Assembly: GCA_013399895.1 (NCBI GenBank)
Contig: VXBA01005854.1
Coordinates: forward strand, 311,237 to 375,236
DNA from: Serilophus lunatus
Taxonomy: Eukaryota; Chordata; Aves; Passeriformes; Eurylaimidae
DNA: 64,000 bases
Direction of reading: 5' to 3'
The translations under genes and the position numbers were made by a program. Shown here one piece after another: positions 1 to 13,200 of this stretch; position 1 is the first letter of the stretch; each line of letters starts with the position of its first letter. The notes beneath the pieces are model-generated. The model had not been told where the DNA came from and made no database searches. It saw only the letters and a program-made list of their open reading frames with translations.

Positions 1-3000
1 TTTATAAAGATAAGAAATTGCAAAAGTCATTTGGAAGCCTGCAGACATCCCATGTGATAGAGCTTCAAATGGATGTGGTCTTTCTCCAGTCAAATAAACT
101 CTGCTATATATTATCTATTTCTTTCGCAATCCTTGATTTTATTCAGCCCCACATTTATGGATGAGTCAATGTGGACATCCTTGGCAATCAGTCTGTTATT
201 CCATCATTGTGATGTTTCACTCTTCAAGTAAGCAATTAAATTTTTTAAAAAAAAGAAAGCTGTAAATGCATCAGATGATGAAAAAGACAAAATAAATGGG
301 TAAAGCTTAAAATGTGATTAAGAAAAGCTTAGTCTGTGACAGAAGTAAATTTCATATGTGAAGAATAGTTTCAGCGGATGACCTAAAACCAAATGAAACA
401 GACTTAATACAATGAGCACTCAACATAAATCATACCAGATCGAGGCTTATAAATGCCTCTGGGAACTGTGTGTGATATTCTTCTGATTCCCATTAAGGTT
501 TCCCATTATAAACTGCCCACTGTCAATATTGCTTGTAAACTGAAGACCAGCAAGAGTGGGCTAAGTTTAAGCAGGCTCCTTAAAGATGAGTTGCAACATC
601 TCAGCAAGTTGCAGTACTGGTTAAGTTAGTATGCCGACAGACAGCTTTGCTGTCTTGGACTATGCAGACAGGAGGCCATTGCTTAGCAATAATGAGCAAC
701 TGTTTCTCTGCTAATTAGAAGTCAAGTTGTTGTTTACTGCTTTATTCAGACTGTAAATAAGAGACATGAAGAAAAGCCACCAATAGCTCTTGTGGTTACA
801 CTTGTACAGATGGCTTTGGCAGTGAGGACAGTATATTTATACATATTTATGTGCATATTACCCTAATGTGAAGAATAAAATATTTTCTGCCTATGAGATA
901 TTATCTTGCCAGAGGCAAAGAAGAAAATCAGACAACACTGCTCGAGGAACAGCTGAACAGTGACTTCTCTGTGGAGCTTCCCAGTAAATGATTCAGCACA
1001 GCAACCAGGTTATTCCCCAACAAAGAAGCTACTGGCCCTATACCCAGCTGTATCAGAGAGGCTAACATACTGGTTTGGAAAATGTGGGAAGGAACCATTT
1101 AACTCCACCTTAACTGTTCAAGACAGATTTCTGGCAGACAGAGAAGGAAAGGCTGCAGCTACACCTAGTGTATTTTCTCTCTTGGTCCATGCATGGAACT
1201 AATCTGGAAACATTTTACTGTTTTAGTTATCCAGATGCCATGTTCCATCTTGCTAAGACCAGCAAACAGCTTGGGATATTTTTAATTCCTCCTTCCAAGT
1301 AATCAGCACTTATCAGGTTAACAGAAGGAGGTGATTCTAGGACAAAGGCTCCTACCTGTTCACATGTCAAGCAGACAGCAACTCTGCATTAAAAGAAAAA
1401 GTTCTGGCCTAATAAGTAAATCATATACAAAAACGTGAAGAAATATGACCTGATAAATCACGTTAAAGACAATCATGGAGGTCATATTGCCTCTGATGTG
1501 CTAAGAAAGCTGTCCCACATGATGATCACATCCTCAAAAAACTATTTCTATGTCCTGCTTCACTAATTTCTGCACTTCTGGTTGATATGTGAGAAGTCAG
1601 GGCATTAGTCTGCAGATTGGTGTGTTTCTTCCTGAAGACATGGCATTATGGATAACACTGAGGAAACGTCCATCAAGGAGGTAATACATTTTGATCTTTC
1701 AACTTCTAAAGCTTCAACACCACACAGTAGAAATTGTAGTATATCGTTATATTAAGGAACTGTGTTTTTACAGCAGGGGATAGAACCAGGGCTGATGCCA
1801 TGTTGCTCTGTTTCAGAAGGAACTCCTGAAAATATAAAAATTTATAGAGGCAGGAGAAGCTTGAGGTTAGATCAACAAAGGGCACCTCATCCGTACATAC
1901 AATATACCTTTCTGCAGAAAACATTTCCATAGGGTACCACAACCTTTGTGTAGTACTTCTATTCCTAAAGACCATTCTCCTTCCTAATTTCCTCCCATCT
2001 GATCACAACCCAATATAGGACATGGCTCACCAGACTGCTTCATTTCCAGGCTATGTCAGAGCTCCTCCATCCTCATTCTCTCTATCCAAAACAAACATTT
2101 CAAAACTTCTTAAAAATACCAGAAGTAGAAGGAAAGGAATTTTCAATCAGAACTTAAGGCACAGTTCTGGCTTCATCACCAACCACTCTAATTAATAATA
2201 AGAAAAAAACAGAGAAGATGGAATTTCTGAATACAGCATTGAAAGGGGTTAACGTGCTTTTCCTAGCCAAATATCATAGAGATATGTCTAGACAACTGGG
2301 CAGAAGAAGAAAGTCACACAGAAGGTCAGAAAAAAAAGAATTGTATTAAATTATCATGTTCATGATCTGTCTCTCACAACAGTTTCTTCAGACTGGTGAG
2401 CCTGAACCAGGGTTTTTCTAAGCGTATCATCTTTGTACAAAAGCATTTAGTCATATGTCATGCTACCTTTGTCTACATTTGTAGGTGTGTCAGATTCCTT
2501 TGAAATGAAGGTTCAGGTTCAATAACTACTGGCTAAGGAAATCTTTTATCATTTGTAGAAAACTAGTCATGCAAACTCTTGCCTCCTAAAAGAAATGCAT
2601 GTAAGCCTCATAAAGGTCTCTCTACACCAGGATGAACTGGTGTAGTCTTTTTTTAGAATAACGAGCACTGAGAAACATTAGGATACTTTTGGCAATACTA
2701 AAAGTGTGCACCAATTCTGTGTGTTTATACAAAATAAATACTAAACTTGTACAAAAGGACTGTATGCTTCATGTTGTAACTTTTTCTATCACACTTTGAA
2801 AGGTAATTTACAGTATTTGGAGCTTATTTACATCTACTTGAAATTTTTGTTTCCAAACTAGTCCCGATGAAAGAGTTTTGCCTGAATGTTGTTTTTATGC
2901 AACCAGCCTCAGCCAGCAATTTTGCTGTCTTATAAATCCAGTTTTGGAGTACTATTCATAGCACCTAGACAAAACATCAGTTTTCAGTTTATAAGTCATT

Positions 3001-5420
3001 GTTTAATTCCACTAATAGAATTTAACATTTTACAGCATATTTTATTTTGGTTTTCAAAACATATATTCGCTGGTTACTAGACAATGACAATTGTTTAATA
3101 GCATAATTAATTAGGCTTTGATTTGCAAGGCATATGATTTAAGACCATATGATTCCAAGGATTCCAGTAATTATTTTTAAATGAGGCTATAAAAATGCCA
3201 TGCCATATTATCCAGCAAGGCTATGAAAAAAGCCAAAGACACAGTTTAATTTCTTATGACTAAGAAAATCTATTTTCTAAACTCCATTCAACTCTTGTTT
3301 TAGCAGACAATTTTCTATGCAGGTATTTCAGTATTAAATCTGTGAGGGTTAGTCAGCACAGGATTAAAATGAAACAGAATCCAGTGTCTTGACCAGTTCT
3401 TTCTACTCAAGCTGCTCTATGGGCAGGGTATGAGAAGGCTTAAAAGGCTCTGTCTTCAATGCAGCAACATGAGAGACTCAGCAAAGCAAGGCGCTCTAAC
3501 CAGTGGGCTATGGAAGGCTACTTTGAGGTGACTGAATTCAGCACATATCAACAAAACAAACATTGGTTACATTTCATGCAGGTGCCTTTCTCAGCTAAAG
3601 AGAGGTCCCTTATATTTAGTGCACACATCTATTACATCAATGCTTATTACTCTGAATCTTCTTCGGACACCTCAACTTCAGTTTACCCCAACTAAATTTT
3701 AAAAAAACACAACCAGTAAAACAAACAAACAAAAATCAACAGCCTTTTTATATATACTATTATTTATATAAAGAGTGTTTATTTTTAGGAAAATTTTAAA
3801 AACTCAGGACTGAACTTTTGGTTATAAGCAGGCAGCTCCTCAAGCATTCCTTCAAAATGGAGAGACAACAAAAATTTCCTTCAGCTCATTCAGAGACTAT
3901 TCCTCCTGTACAAGGGAAACCTGAGGGGAGGACTTTATGTCAGCCAATAGTATTAATTTTAAACAACCCAAAGGAAGTAACTACTCTGGATCTGGAGTAA
4001 AACAGCTCAACTTACTCTGTGAGGTTTTCAGTACTCAAAGAATTTAAAGAGAAATCCCAATTCTTTGTACAGGAAGAAAACACTGCTTTTGATGCATAAT
4101 CAATAATCAAACTCGCAAAAAACCCTCATAATTATCTTTTGATGTACACAATCATATTTTTAAGGAAAACTATTTGTATTTGTGCATAGAGATGTATCCA
4201 GTCCAAAAGCCTAGTAAATTTAGCTGATTTAAATAGAATCCACACATATTGAAATTTGAGCAGAAATTTGCCTATCAAACCATGATTTCCATCCATGCCC
4301 ATACTATTCAACTGTAATTTTTCTGAGCCTAATATATAGGAAAAGGAAACTCTTATTTACTTCCAAAATTCTTAAGCAAGTTGATTTTATGCAGTAATTC
4401 GTTCATTGGCTTTACACACTCACACCCATTTAATCACAAGCACCATTGATGCCCTCCTAGATGGGTGGCCCACAGAGAATGGGAGACAATGACTGCCAGT
4501 ACATTTCTGGGATTCTTTGTGATTGACAAAGACGAACCAGTGTTTAGACAGATCTTCCCTTTTGGAGTTCTTGGCCAGGATGATGTCTTGCTTACTTAAA
4601 AATATTGTTTAGTGCATATATCTTAGACCATCTTGCAGCACACTGTATGATTTCCTTGTTTGGAAACACAAACTGAGCTATTGGCTTGTAGTAATATTCA
4701 TGTTGGTATAGAGTGAAAAAGAAACAGTAAATTAGACATGCTGCAACCTTGCCACCATTCTCATGGTGTGAGGGTGCAGGGAATATTGTTGACAAGACAC
4801 CTGTGCTGGTGTTTTATCAAAGTGAAAACATGTATGACCACAGCACAAACAGCACTTTCACTTATCTTACTGCCAGCAATGGGGTGTTGGCAATAACGCC
4901 CTGAGGTCAGGTCCCACAGTGTCAGCACGGGCCATTCTTTCACTTTTTGATGCTTCTGTACACTGTCCATTCATACTTCACTCATGTTAGTCTTGATGTT
5001 TGTCTTAGAAATCTCTTCAGCTATACAATAGTTGAAAAATACAAGATATAGTTAGGGAGGCTTTCCATAGCCTTAAGTCCTTTGAAATGCTAGACAACAT
5101 CTAAAACAAATAGTTTGTTGACAGTTGAAAGAGTATTTCTTATTCTACCTTGTTTTGCCTTGTCTTACCTTGTATACCTGTTTTTATTTATTCTTTACTG
5201 GAGCTTGCTTTTCAGTTAAAATTGATTCTAACAAATAACCTGGTTCTATAAGTTTAATTTTCTCCATTAATGTTTTATTTTTAACTCACGCTAAGACTTT
5301 GCCTTTTATAGTCTAACTTGGCAAGGATATAAAAAGTTTCTATGCCCATTTCCTCTTCTCTTAATTGTCAACAACTCAGGGGCAACACCATCACAATGCA
5401 TGTAATTTGCTGTCAAGCGT
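1..5420. other. Intergenic DNA, no gene seen
   Basis: AT-rich single-copy-looking sequence. All open frames are short (under 90 codons), lack recognisable domains and are not joined by plausible splice sites. No RNA gene, recognisable transposon end or long tandem repeat was noticed. It lies far downstream of ATP23, so it is flank rather than UTR. Diverged repeats too old to recognise by eye may be present. Confidence 0.6.
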
Positions 5421-7440
5421 TGTGCCGGGTTGGCCTTGACTGGATATCAGGTGCCCATTAAGCCATTCTACCACTCCCCTTCCCAGCTGGACAGGGAAGA
5501 GAAAATAACGTGAAAAAAACTTCATAGGTTGAGAAAAGACAGTTTAATATTGTCCTGGTTTGGATACTAGGCGGCAGTAAAAGTGATGAGGGACTTAATA
5601 GGAAACAACAGCAAACAGTTTATTTATCTAGGGGTTCTATAAACTATGGAACCCCACTAAGGCACAAAATACACAAACAACCGACCCAACAATGTTATTC
5701 AATAAAAAGAAAAAACAAGAACAATGCTTCTCTGGGCTGGCTGCTAGCCTGAGGAGCAACGGAAGGAAGGGAAGAAAGGCTGGCCTGAAGATGGCAACTG
5801 GTCCCAGTTTAGGAGTCTCTGAAAAAGAGGGACAGTGGAAAGGACCCTCCAGGGAAACCTAAGGGGAAGATACCACATTTGCATTGCCGCTGGGAGGTCT
5901 CCTGCTGTCGCTGTTCAAGCTCCAATGATGCCACTTGGTCAGGGAACCAAGAGGGACCAGGAAGTTAAGCAGACAATCCTCTGTTGATGACAACAAGGCT
6001 GGGAAAAGGGACGAACTTCCATGTCTCTAGCTTTTATGGGCTGTCCGATCTCATGTTTTCTTGGGACACACTCTCAGGCGTGCTGCTTCCCCATTGGCCA
6101 GCAATGCGGGGGCACCACCCTCTCCCTGAGATCTTGCCATGCAGCCAATATGGTGTTTCACACCAAAATGCCCACATGGCTGCCCTTGCTGAGAGGAGAA
6201 GGGCCACTGCTGCCCTGCTAGTGCTGCAGATACCTGGGGTCCCAGGGACACCACCTGCGGACTGCCCCTGCTGCCACGGGTCCACTCTGCACAGCAGCAC
6301 CAGCCCAGGGCCAGCCCTGCCCCGCACACCAGCTGCAACTGGGCCGTTGTGAGAGCGGCTGCTGCCACCTCTGCCCGCCAGTGCTGCAGGGCACCGGCCA
6401 CTGGCGCCTCACCTGGATAAGCACCGCTCACAAGGGAAGCAGCAGCGGCCACCCATCTTGACACCGCTCCAGCCTCAGAGCCCCTCCTGGACATGGGATG
6501 GGACCAGGCACCGCTGGCTGTAGCGGGGAAGGCGCTGCTGCCACCGGGCCCTGCCACCATCCCAGCTCCAGCCTGGCACGCACGAGGAGCGGAATGTGCT
6601 GGGCAGCAGTGCAGGGCAGCGCCAGCAGCGTGGACATGGCCACCAAGCCCTGCAGATCCTGCCGGCCCACCAGTCAGGCCATGGATCAGCTCTGCTGCTG
6701 GGACCAGCCCTGCACCTGAGAGGGGAACACAGCCCCACCAGGCCACCGTGCTCTGCTGTGGGGCCCATTGCCTGCCGCGCTCCCAGTCACGCAGCACCAG
6801 GCAGCAGGGAGCACCCATGAGCAGTGAGCCTCAGGCTGTACTGTGCCCGCTAATGGCAAGCGCATGTCAGCTCAGCTACCTGGAGCCAGGATCAGTTGTC
6901 TTGCTCTGCTTCCACTCCTGGTAAAACAAAAAGGTTTTACATTAAAACTCCAAAAATGGAAATGGAAAACTTTAAACCCGTTATAACTGAAGCAAAAGTT
7001 TACTTGTGCACAAGCAGAGAGGAAAAGAAAGATTTTCTCTCTATTTCCCATCAGTAAATGAAGTCCAGCCACTTCCCAAGAAGCAAGGCTTCAGCACATG
7101 TGGTTGGTCCAGAAGGTAAACATGGTACATAACAAATGTCCCTCCTTCCCTCCTCCTTCCCTTAGCTTTTATATCTGAGCTGGCATCATAGGGTATCAGA
7201 TATCCCTTTGGTTAATCTGGGACAGCTGGCCTGGTTGTGTCCCCTCCCAGGATCTTGCCCACCTCTAGCCCTTTGATAAAGGAGGAATGTTGAAAGGCTG
7301 TGGTGATGCTGTGCCAGTGCTGCTCAGCAGTAGCCACAACATTGGTGTGTTATCAACATCTTTCCAGCTACCAATGCAAAGAGGAGCACTGTGAGGGCTG
7401 CTATGGGAAAATAAATTCCATCTCAGCCAGATCCAATACA
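5421..7440 (-). mobile_element. Solo LTR of an avian endogenous retrovirus, minus orientation, split by a nested LTR
   Basis: Two blocks, 5421-5550 and 6920-7440 (651 bp together), match in order the ends of a common avian ERV LTR that I recognise from memory. On the minus strand it starts TGTATTGG at 7440, has a TATA box (TATAAAAG) at 7166-7173, an ATTAAA signal at 5543-5548 and ends CCGGCACA at 5421. The reading is continuous once 5551-6919 is removed. No gag, pol or env remnants flank it, so it is a solo LTR. I could not find a clear target-site duplication, which fits an older insertion. Confidence 0.75.
5551..6919 (-). mobile_element. Long GC-rich LTR nested inside the 5421-7440 LTR
   Basis: The left end TGTCCTGGTTTGG resembles the left end of the LTR at 17957. 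On the minus strand it shows CATAAAAG (6031-6038) as a TATA-like box and AATAAA (plus TTTATT at 5619-5624), leaving about 68 bp of U5. The same spacing is seen at 17957 and 63649. Bases 6050-6890, the U3 part, are very GC-rich and generate long overlapping open frames on both strands (up to 255 codons) with no domain; these are compositional. The right border is inferred from where the outer LTR resumes (GGTAAAAC at 6920). Confidence 0.65.
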
Positions 7441-8559
7441 GGTGCTTTGGTTTGAATGATGATAATAGGGCACTTAAACCTCCTTGTGATTTTACATATT
7501 AAAGTACAGAACTGATACAAGTTGTTGCTGATAATCAAAAGCTCCTCTTAGGTGTCAGCAAACTTTTCTGCATCACATAAGCTATCAGCTATCATTAAAT
7601 ACACTAAAACCTTCCTTCTCTCTATAATGTGAATTTGAAAAATCTCTGTTAGGTAGACTTCAAATATGGTATTTTTCATTGCATAATTTTGTCTTTCTTC
7701 CCTCAACTCCAGGCAGCCCAGCTGTGTTTAACTTATCCTCTTTAATTTTTGTACAGATGGCAAAGTTATTCGTGTTTTTTTTAAAAAAATAGAATTCTCT
7801 CAATTTTTTCCAGTTTTAGACTGTCCCTGTATATAACTTTCTATATTTGCTGAGAAGAATTGAACAGAAGTGCTTGAATTTACCCATAAAACTTCTCAAA
7901 ATGCATTTTGTGCTAAAATGCTTTATGTTAATAAGAATTGTAAAGTTATTACTGCACATCAGTTTCATTATATAGCTTATTTTAAATGAGGCAGAATATT
8001 TTAATAGCCCAAGCAAAGACATGTTTTATAACTTACAACTGGAGATATATCTGTAATTTTTTTTCCATAAAATATGCATGAATGATTTTCAGCTCCATTT
8101 AACTGATGTGTTTTGGAAAGACTTTGAAACAGTAAATGCAACAAATCTCAGGCAAGAGAAAAAGTAATGCATAAATGTGGTTAAGAATAACTTTTCACTT
8201 CACAGTTCAAATTTTAGACCAAATATTTCCTTATGTAGATAGCCTCAGTATTATTCTGGAATGTGACAGAGTGATCATCAAGTACAAAATTGCAAGCTAT
8301 GTCAGAAAATTAAAATATCCCAACGTTATAAACTGCTCACAATGTATTTGCTAAATGGAAAAGCATTTATAGTGATTGGGAAAGCTTCTGGGAACTATCA
8401 GCTGCTCCACAGATTGACGTAAAAGACAGCTGGGTCCCGAGGCAAGAGTTACTCAACACAGAGTGAAAGAAAACAGAAATCATCAAGAAGCAGCGCTGCA
8501 GGTCTGAGTCGTCTAAGATCTGCTACAGTCTTGGAAACCACAAGACACCTGGGCCTACA
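7441..8559. other. Intergenic DNA, nothing recognised
   Basis: AT-rich sequence with only short open frames. The first bases follow the outer LTR directly. No exon, RNA gene or repeat end identified. Confidence 0.5.
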
Positions 8560-9240
8560 TTTGTCCTCTGCCATCTCTCATGCATCTGCTATGCCAAGTA
8601 TGTCACACCTTTCCACTGATGTTACCTATGGTCGCCAGTTTTAAAGGCCTGGGGATTTGGGGCCTGATTCACAGGCCTAAGGTTTTAGCCTGAGAAGATC
8701 TGTCTCTGACAGCAAGCTGAACAGCAAAGTCAGAAATAAACAGACTGAGAAAGAACCTTAAAGAAACACCTGCAGCAAAGAGGAAAACTCCCTGGAATGC
8801 AGCTTTCTCATAATAAGGTAGAATTCTCTCAAAATACATCTGTGTTTTTCACGCAGATGCTTAGAGACTTACACAGTGGCTTAGAGATTTTTGCACAGTA
8901 ACAAGTTCTTCTCTCATAATAAACTAAGTCTCTCTCATAATAAAAAGTTCTTCCCAAAAATGTTTAGAACCCTTTCCCAAAACAAGTCGGACTTTCTCAT
9001 AACAAGGCAGCGCCTTTCTCAAAACAGCTTCAGCCTTTCTCAAAATCAGCTGACTTAGTCTAAGCCAATGAAATTGTTAAAAACAAGTACATTCACCAAT
9101 GAGAATGTAATGCGCTGTACTCTAAAAGGTATAATAACCTTAGGATTTCTCATTAAAATGTCTTCCTGCAGTTAAACTTAGAGAGTGTTGCTACTTCTCT
9201 GCTGAGCTACAGCGACAGTTACTTAGACACAGATCAGCAG
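8560..9240 (+). mobile_element. LTR-like block with degenerate tandem repeats and a promoter-like end (borders approximate)
   Basis: From 8810 to 9060 a motif close to CTTTCTCATAATAAG recurs in diverged form about every 20-35 bp. It is followed by CCAAT at 9065-9069 and 9096-9100, a TATA-like box TATAATAA at 9130-9137 and ATTAAA at 9152-9157. This order (repeats, CCAAT, TATA, poly(A) signal) is typical of a retroviral-type LTR U3-R. No matching target-site duplication or convincing TG/CA ends could be fixed, so the borders and the LTR call are uncertain. Confidence 0.4.
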
Positions 9241-9970
9241 TGCTGGGGTCTGGAATGCTTGTCCCCATGCTTTCTGAAGTCACTGGGAATAGACCTAGTA
9301 CCTAAAATGGAACAAAGATCAACAAACATAACTTTGCAAATAACTAATGAGACACATCAAAAGTACTTTACGTTGTTAGCAATTATCTTCTCAAAATAGG
9401 GAAAGTTGTCACATCAGGAGGCGATTGTTAAAGTTTTAAAACTACAAATAAAATACCTGTACCCAGAATCATCCCACTTATCTCAGGCATATAACTTAAT
9501 GGAACCACCTCAGGAAATGAGCATCCCAAACACTTCTTATGATCAGTATCTAGAGCTATTCATCTCCATGGAGCAATTCAGTTCCTAAAATTTTGATGTG
9601 CCTAGGTCAGGCCTCCTGGATGAGAAATGATTTTTACAATCAATCACAGAAAAAAATTAAACCCAGTTACAGACAGAGGGTACAGAACCTTAGTTCTGCT
9701 TCACCCCTAGTGCATTTGTAAATGATTTACTGAGAAATATGCCTGCTTTCACCTATTTCAAGGCCTGTGATTTTTTTTCACTTGTGTCTATTCAGAAGTT
9801 TAATTTCAGAATGAAGGGCATTTTTCCTTTGTATTCAGTAGGTTTAGTTATTAGGACATAATTCTAGGGTTTGATGAAGCAGCTAATCCTGGAAACTATT
9901 TCCAGGCTCATGGAGAGCTCATCTATGGGTCCTCATGGAGAACCCATAGATGTACATTTTGCACAAGAAG
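9241..9970. other. Intergenic DNA, nothing recognised
   Basis: No open frame longer than about 60 codons, and no transposon end or RNA gene recognised. Confidence 0.5.
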
Positions 9971-10294
9971 ACAGTGAGGTGGACTGAAAACTGGCGGAAT
10001 GATCAGGTCCAGAGGGTGATGATAAGCAGCACAAAGTCTAATTGGAAGCCAGTCACTAGTTGTATACTCCAGGGATCAATATTGGCTTTACTTCTGTTTA
10101 ACAGGATGGGGTAGTGTGTACTCTCAGCAAATTTGCAGACAACACCAAACCGAGAGGACAGGCTGATATGCAGCAGGTTGGAAAAGTGGAACTTCTTGAA
10201 CTTTAACACATCAAAGTGCAGAGTTCTGCACCTGGGGAAGAACAGCTCCAAGCACCAGTATATGCCTGGGGGCCACCCAGCTGGAAAGCTGCCT
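9971..10294 (+). mobile_element. CR1 LINE fragment, reverse-transcriptase region
   Basis: Plus-strand sequence follows the CR1 ORF2 stretch that encodes the end of the reverse transcriptase: a degenerate VTSGVPQGS-like region, then NxFxxD and FADDT remnants (around 10020-10150) and the downstream HLGKN region. Frameshifts and stops break it. It lacks both the 5' part and the 3' octamer tail, so it is an internal fragment or has lost its end. Confidence 0.8.
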
Positions 10295-13200
10295 CACAAA
10301 ATTTGTAAATCTGCAAATACTTTCAATATATAACTTTTTTTCAATGCCTGAAAATCTGCCTTGATATATTCTGTTTTCAGATGTAACAAAAAATGAGAAA
10401 CCAATATGAGAAGAATAGCGTTATACTTTACATGATTGGTAGTATTGAAGTGAAAACATATTTATGCAGTCATCTTCATTTTAAAAACATGAACGTGGTT
10501 CTTCCTAGAAAGGTGAGATTGAAAATACAGCAAACAAGAATCCAGATAGCAGAAGAAATATTACACATGCAATGGCAATGCACTATTTATTACATGCTAA
10601 ATTGCCCCATTATTATGACATTTTTGACCTTAAAATATCATACTGAAGACAAAAGAGTAGTTCTGCTTCAAGGCTTGTTGATTTTTGTATTTTATGTAGA
10701 AAATTGCAAGGTGTCTGTGATATCTGACCATTCTATCTGTTGCTACTCCTTGTGAAGAACATACATTCAGTATAATATTCAGATAAATAATGTGTGAAAT
10801 AAAGGTCAACTAAACAATATTTGTGCAAATATAAACTAGAGATTGATCTAACATTCAATTTCCTAGGAAGAGAAAAGACATTTGAGGATTAAAGGATTAT
10901 AAATTAGGTGTGTAAATTATGTCACCTCTGCACAGAACAGAGATTTTAAGATCCAAAAACAAAAGTCACCATTACCTGGAGTGTAGACATTGCATTCGCT
11001 TGAATCGTGGAAGATCAGGCTAGTATAGATCACAAAGCCCGATTGTTCTCTAAAAATAAACAACAAAAACCCCCCAAAACAACCAAAACATAACAACAAA
11101 AACACAAACAAAACAAAAAACCTCAACAAAACAAAAACTCAAACAAAAACCCCATAAAACAACAGCCCCCCCCAAAACAAACCAGCAAACAAAAAAATAA
11201 ACAAAAAAAACACTACAACTATTTACCTATATATTCCAGTGTGAATAAATTAGGTAACTAAGAATCACATCAACAGTGTTAAGTGCTCTGATAATAAGGG
11301 GATGAATGGAATAAAATTATAGAAATATTTTGCAACTCGTAATTCATTTTACTACCATAGATGATAGGTGATGGTTGATGATTTCTTTTTTTGTCTCCAT
11401 GAAGTAGGAAGTCAAACTCAAGAAGAGCAGCAGATTTTGAAGAGCATTTGACTGATCTCCCTGTATTATTTCCCTCTAAAACCAAAATTAAAATCAAGGA
11501 GTTAGATATAGGGCATGACAAAAACTGGGATGGAGCCAAGGCAAATCTTCTAGGCATATTGCCTGGATATATTCAGATTTCAAGGAGGGGCATCAATTTT
11601 GCTGTGTATTTAGTCAGATGCTTATAATATATTAATAGTTTATTCAGACAAGAGTTCTGTGTAGCAGACACAGAAATAAGTATTCTTTTTCCCCTCAGTA
11701 AAACTATCATTAAAAGCTTATGTTTCATTACAAAATTTAAAAATTCAAAAGCACTTTCTCAGAATTTTGCAGCATTAGTATTAGAAGTTAAAACTTCAGT
11801 CCAATTCCCAATTCAATATTTTAAAGATCTCATGTGGATATGTATATTTATGTGCCTGTGTGTGAGAGGATAATAGAATGAATATATCTACACACACGTC
11901 TGCATGTAAAATAACAGCTATATATAATGCAAAGACAGTTTAAAAACTGGTGACATAGTGCTATTTATTTGAAATTCAGAAATAAAGTCTAGCATATAAA
12001 TATCTCTTTGATACCACAGGAGTTCCAATATGTTTTTCTGAACCAAAAATACACAAAAAGCAATACCAGTAGCACGATGTTTAAGTTAAATATAAATTGT
12101 ATTCTCCCTGTCCCTGAAGAGTTACCTTTTTTTTTCTTTTACAAAGGAAAATACTTGAAGGTAGTAGTAAGAACACAATTTGAAAATTATGTTTCAGAAG
12201 AGTTTTTCACAGTGAGTGACAGATATTAAAGACATTAATTATCTTCAGATTAAGATATGGATTTATAGAGGATATAAAAATCAGTAAGTATGGCTGTTGG
12301 TTATGTATTTTAAATTACCTTTTTTGCTGTCTCATGTACAACTCTAACATATGAAAACAATGATAATTTTTCAATGTGAAATTATACTATTATTCTTTTC
12401 TAGTTATTGGACTTTGATATAGTCATTGAGAATTTTTATTTCTAACTCGAATAAGGTCATATCTTCACCTTTGACTCTTCTAACTAAGATATGTCTGATC
12501 TACAGAGTTATTACATAGCCCTTTCCTCACAGACAGTCTGTATAAATGGGAATTTACAGATACTTTAACTGAATATTAGGAATATTGTGCCATGTTACAC
12601 CAATTATATAAAACCTATGTTACTTCATCAAGAATTTTCCAAATAAGTAGTATTCCCACAGCCACTCTCCAAGAAATCATTGACAAATGTAAAAAATATG
12701 TTTCTATTTTTCTCTAAACTTCAGGTTTGGGAACAAAAACTCACTTTTAGAGGTATGACTTCCTTTTGCTAATAATGAACATTTCCACAGTTCATTTCAC
12801 CTACAATTTGAAAGGTAGTTAAGCATCATTATGCTCTTCCTTTTCTAGGGAAATAGAAGCATGGAGAGGATGCCATCACCTTCCCCCATTCACAGTGCAC
12901 GGCCATGTGAGCAGTACAGCTTCAGCTCACACACTCACTCCTTCACTACTAAAGCATTCTGTCTCCTAAGAATCAATTTTTATACTATTCCTATCCATAC
13001 ACCAGAAGATTGGTTTTACTTATTTTTTATGATATAATTTTGCTTTAATTAAAAAAAAGAAGAAACAATTATAATCAGTGAATCATTTTCAAGAGGCACC
13101 CTAAGGTAAAGAAGATCTCAGAAACCCTTACAAATGAAATTACAATGCAGTAACTACTGTACAATACAGAATTTTGTATTCGGTCGTTGTCTCAAACTAC

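Noticed and set aside
6051..6818. 255-codon minus-strand frame
   Set aside because: Same situation in the GC-rich part of the nested LTR; overlapping frames open on both strands, no domain, no splice context.
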